Below are positions 6,085 to 6,433 of a DNA stretch of 6,433 nt, one piece after another; the first letter of the stretch is position 1, and each line of letters starts with the position of its first letter. The notes beneath the pieces were generated by a model. It saw only the letters and a program-made list of their open reading frames with translations. It ran no database searches and had not been told where the DNA came from. Location of the stretch: the NCBI GenBank assembly GCA_016284575.1, contig JAEEPD010000018.1, forward strand, positions 1 to 6,433, given 5' to 3'. The DNA is from Bacillota bacterium. Its GTDB lineage: Bacteria; Bacillota; Clostridia; Peptostreptococcales; Anaerovoracaceae. The position numbers and the translations under genes are program-made.

Positions 6085-6433
6085 TTAAAGTCTGTTTACT
6101 ATGTCCTTGAAATGTTCACCGCGCTTCTCGTAGCTGGTGTACATGTCCCAGCTGGCGCAGGCGGGAGAAAGAAGCACCGTATCTCCGGGAGAGGCAAGCT
6201 CCCTGCCCTTCGCGACGCACTCCTCCATGTCTCTGCAGAATACCATGTCAGCCTCCGGGAAGCCGCAGGCTCTGGCATCCTCCGCGAACTTTGGAGCGGT
6301 CTTACCAAGCAGCAGCAGCTTTTTCGCCTTGCCTCCGAATGTTCCCACCAGCTCCTTGAGGTCCGAGCCCTTTTCATAGCCTCCCGCGATCAGCAGTGTG
6401 CCGTGCTTGGTGGCTGCGATTGCCTTTTCGGTG
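6085..6433 (-). CDS. murD: UDP-N-acetylmuramoylalanine--D-glutamate ligase, C-terminal part
   Basis: Only the last 115 codons are present; the 5' part lies beyond base 6433. MurD is the cytoplasmic ATP-dependent Mur ligase that attaches D-glutamate to UDP-MurNAc-L-alanine. The visible portion is the C-terminal ligase domain. It begins TEKAIAATKHGTLLIAGGYEKGSDLKELV, in which the glycine-rich AGGYEKGSD matches the family's GGxxKGxD element. It ends with the highly conserved LLSPACASWDMYTSYEKRGEHFKDIVNRL, in which SPACASWD and the RGEHF region form the MurD C-terminal signature. The reading frame runs open to the window edge, so the ATG at 6348 is internal rather than the start. The TAA (6087-6085) is one base from the ftsW ATG, so the two genes are almost certainly co-transcribed. 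Confidence 0.95.
   Translation of the reverse strand, partial: TEKAIAATKHGTLLIAGGYEKGSDLKELVGTFGGKAKKLLLLGKTAPKFAEDARACGFPEADMVFCRDMEECVAKGRELASPGDTVLLSPACASWDMYTSYEKRGEHFKDIVNRL

Noticed and set aside
1..6433. Mobile elements, CRISPR arrays, tRNA or rRNA genes, defence genes
   Set aside because: None seen: no spaced repeats, terminal inverted repeats, transposase or integrase motifs, or RNA-gene signatures, and nearly all bases belong to conserved housekeeping genes.

Overview
The window reads as an ordinary chromosomal segment of a low-to-mid GC Gram-positive bacterium, most likely a member of Clostridia. This rests on gene order (murD-ftsW-murG-divIB-ftsZ, then a TrmH/SpoU-type RNA methyltransferase next to pheS), on a DivIB-type FtsQ with a charged cytoplasmic N-terminus, and on the Bacillota-like PheS and FtsZ sequences. 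The genus cannot be fixed from the sequence alone. Every gene I can support lies on the minus strand, so transcription runs from base 6433 towards base 1.

In transcription order: the 3' end of murD (6433-6085) is followed after one base by ftsW (6083-4911), after 10 nt by murG (4900-3806), and after 10 nt by divIB (3795-2926). This is a compact division and cell wall (dcw) block. MurD adds D-glutamate to the peptidoglycan precursor in the cytoplasm. MurG completes lipid II on the inner membrane face. FtsW is the septal SEDS glycosyltransferase that polymerises lipid II, and DivIB is the bitopic divisome regulator that works with it. A 74-nt gap with a candidate extended -10 promoter and a strong ribosome binding site precedes ftsZ (2851-1700), which encodes the tubulin-like scaffold of the Z-ring. 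No ftsA lies between divIB and ftsZ.

Just after ftsZ there is a perfect 10-bp inverted repeat with a short, impure U-tract, probably a partial terminator. It ends only nine bases before the start codon of a TrmH/SpoU-family RNA 2'-O-methyltransferase (1654-860). That gene is followed after 29 nt by the first 276 codons of pheS (830-1), the alpha subunit of phenylalanyl-tRNA synthetase. This second block links RNA modification and translation rather than division.

I saw no tRNA or rRNA gene, CRISPR array, insertion sequence, phage gene or plasmid gene, and I found no sign of an undescribed system. The points most worth a second look are local: an altered end of helix H7 in FtsZ, two altered SEDS signature positions in FtsW, the hairpin abutting the methyltransferase start, and the missing ftsA.
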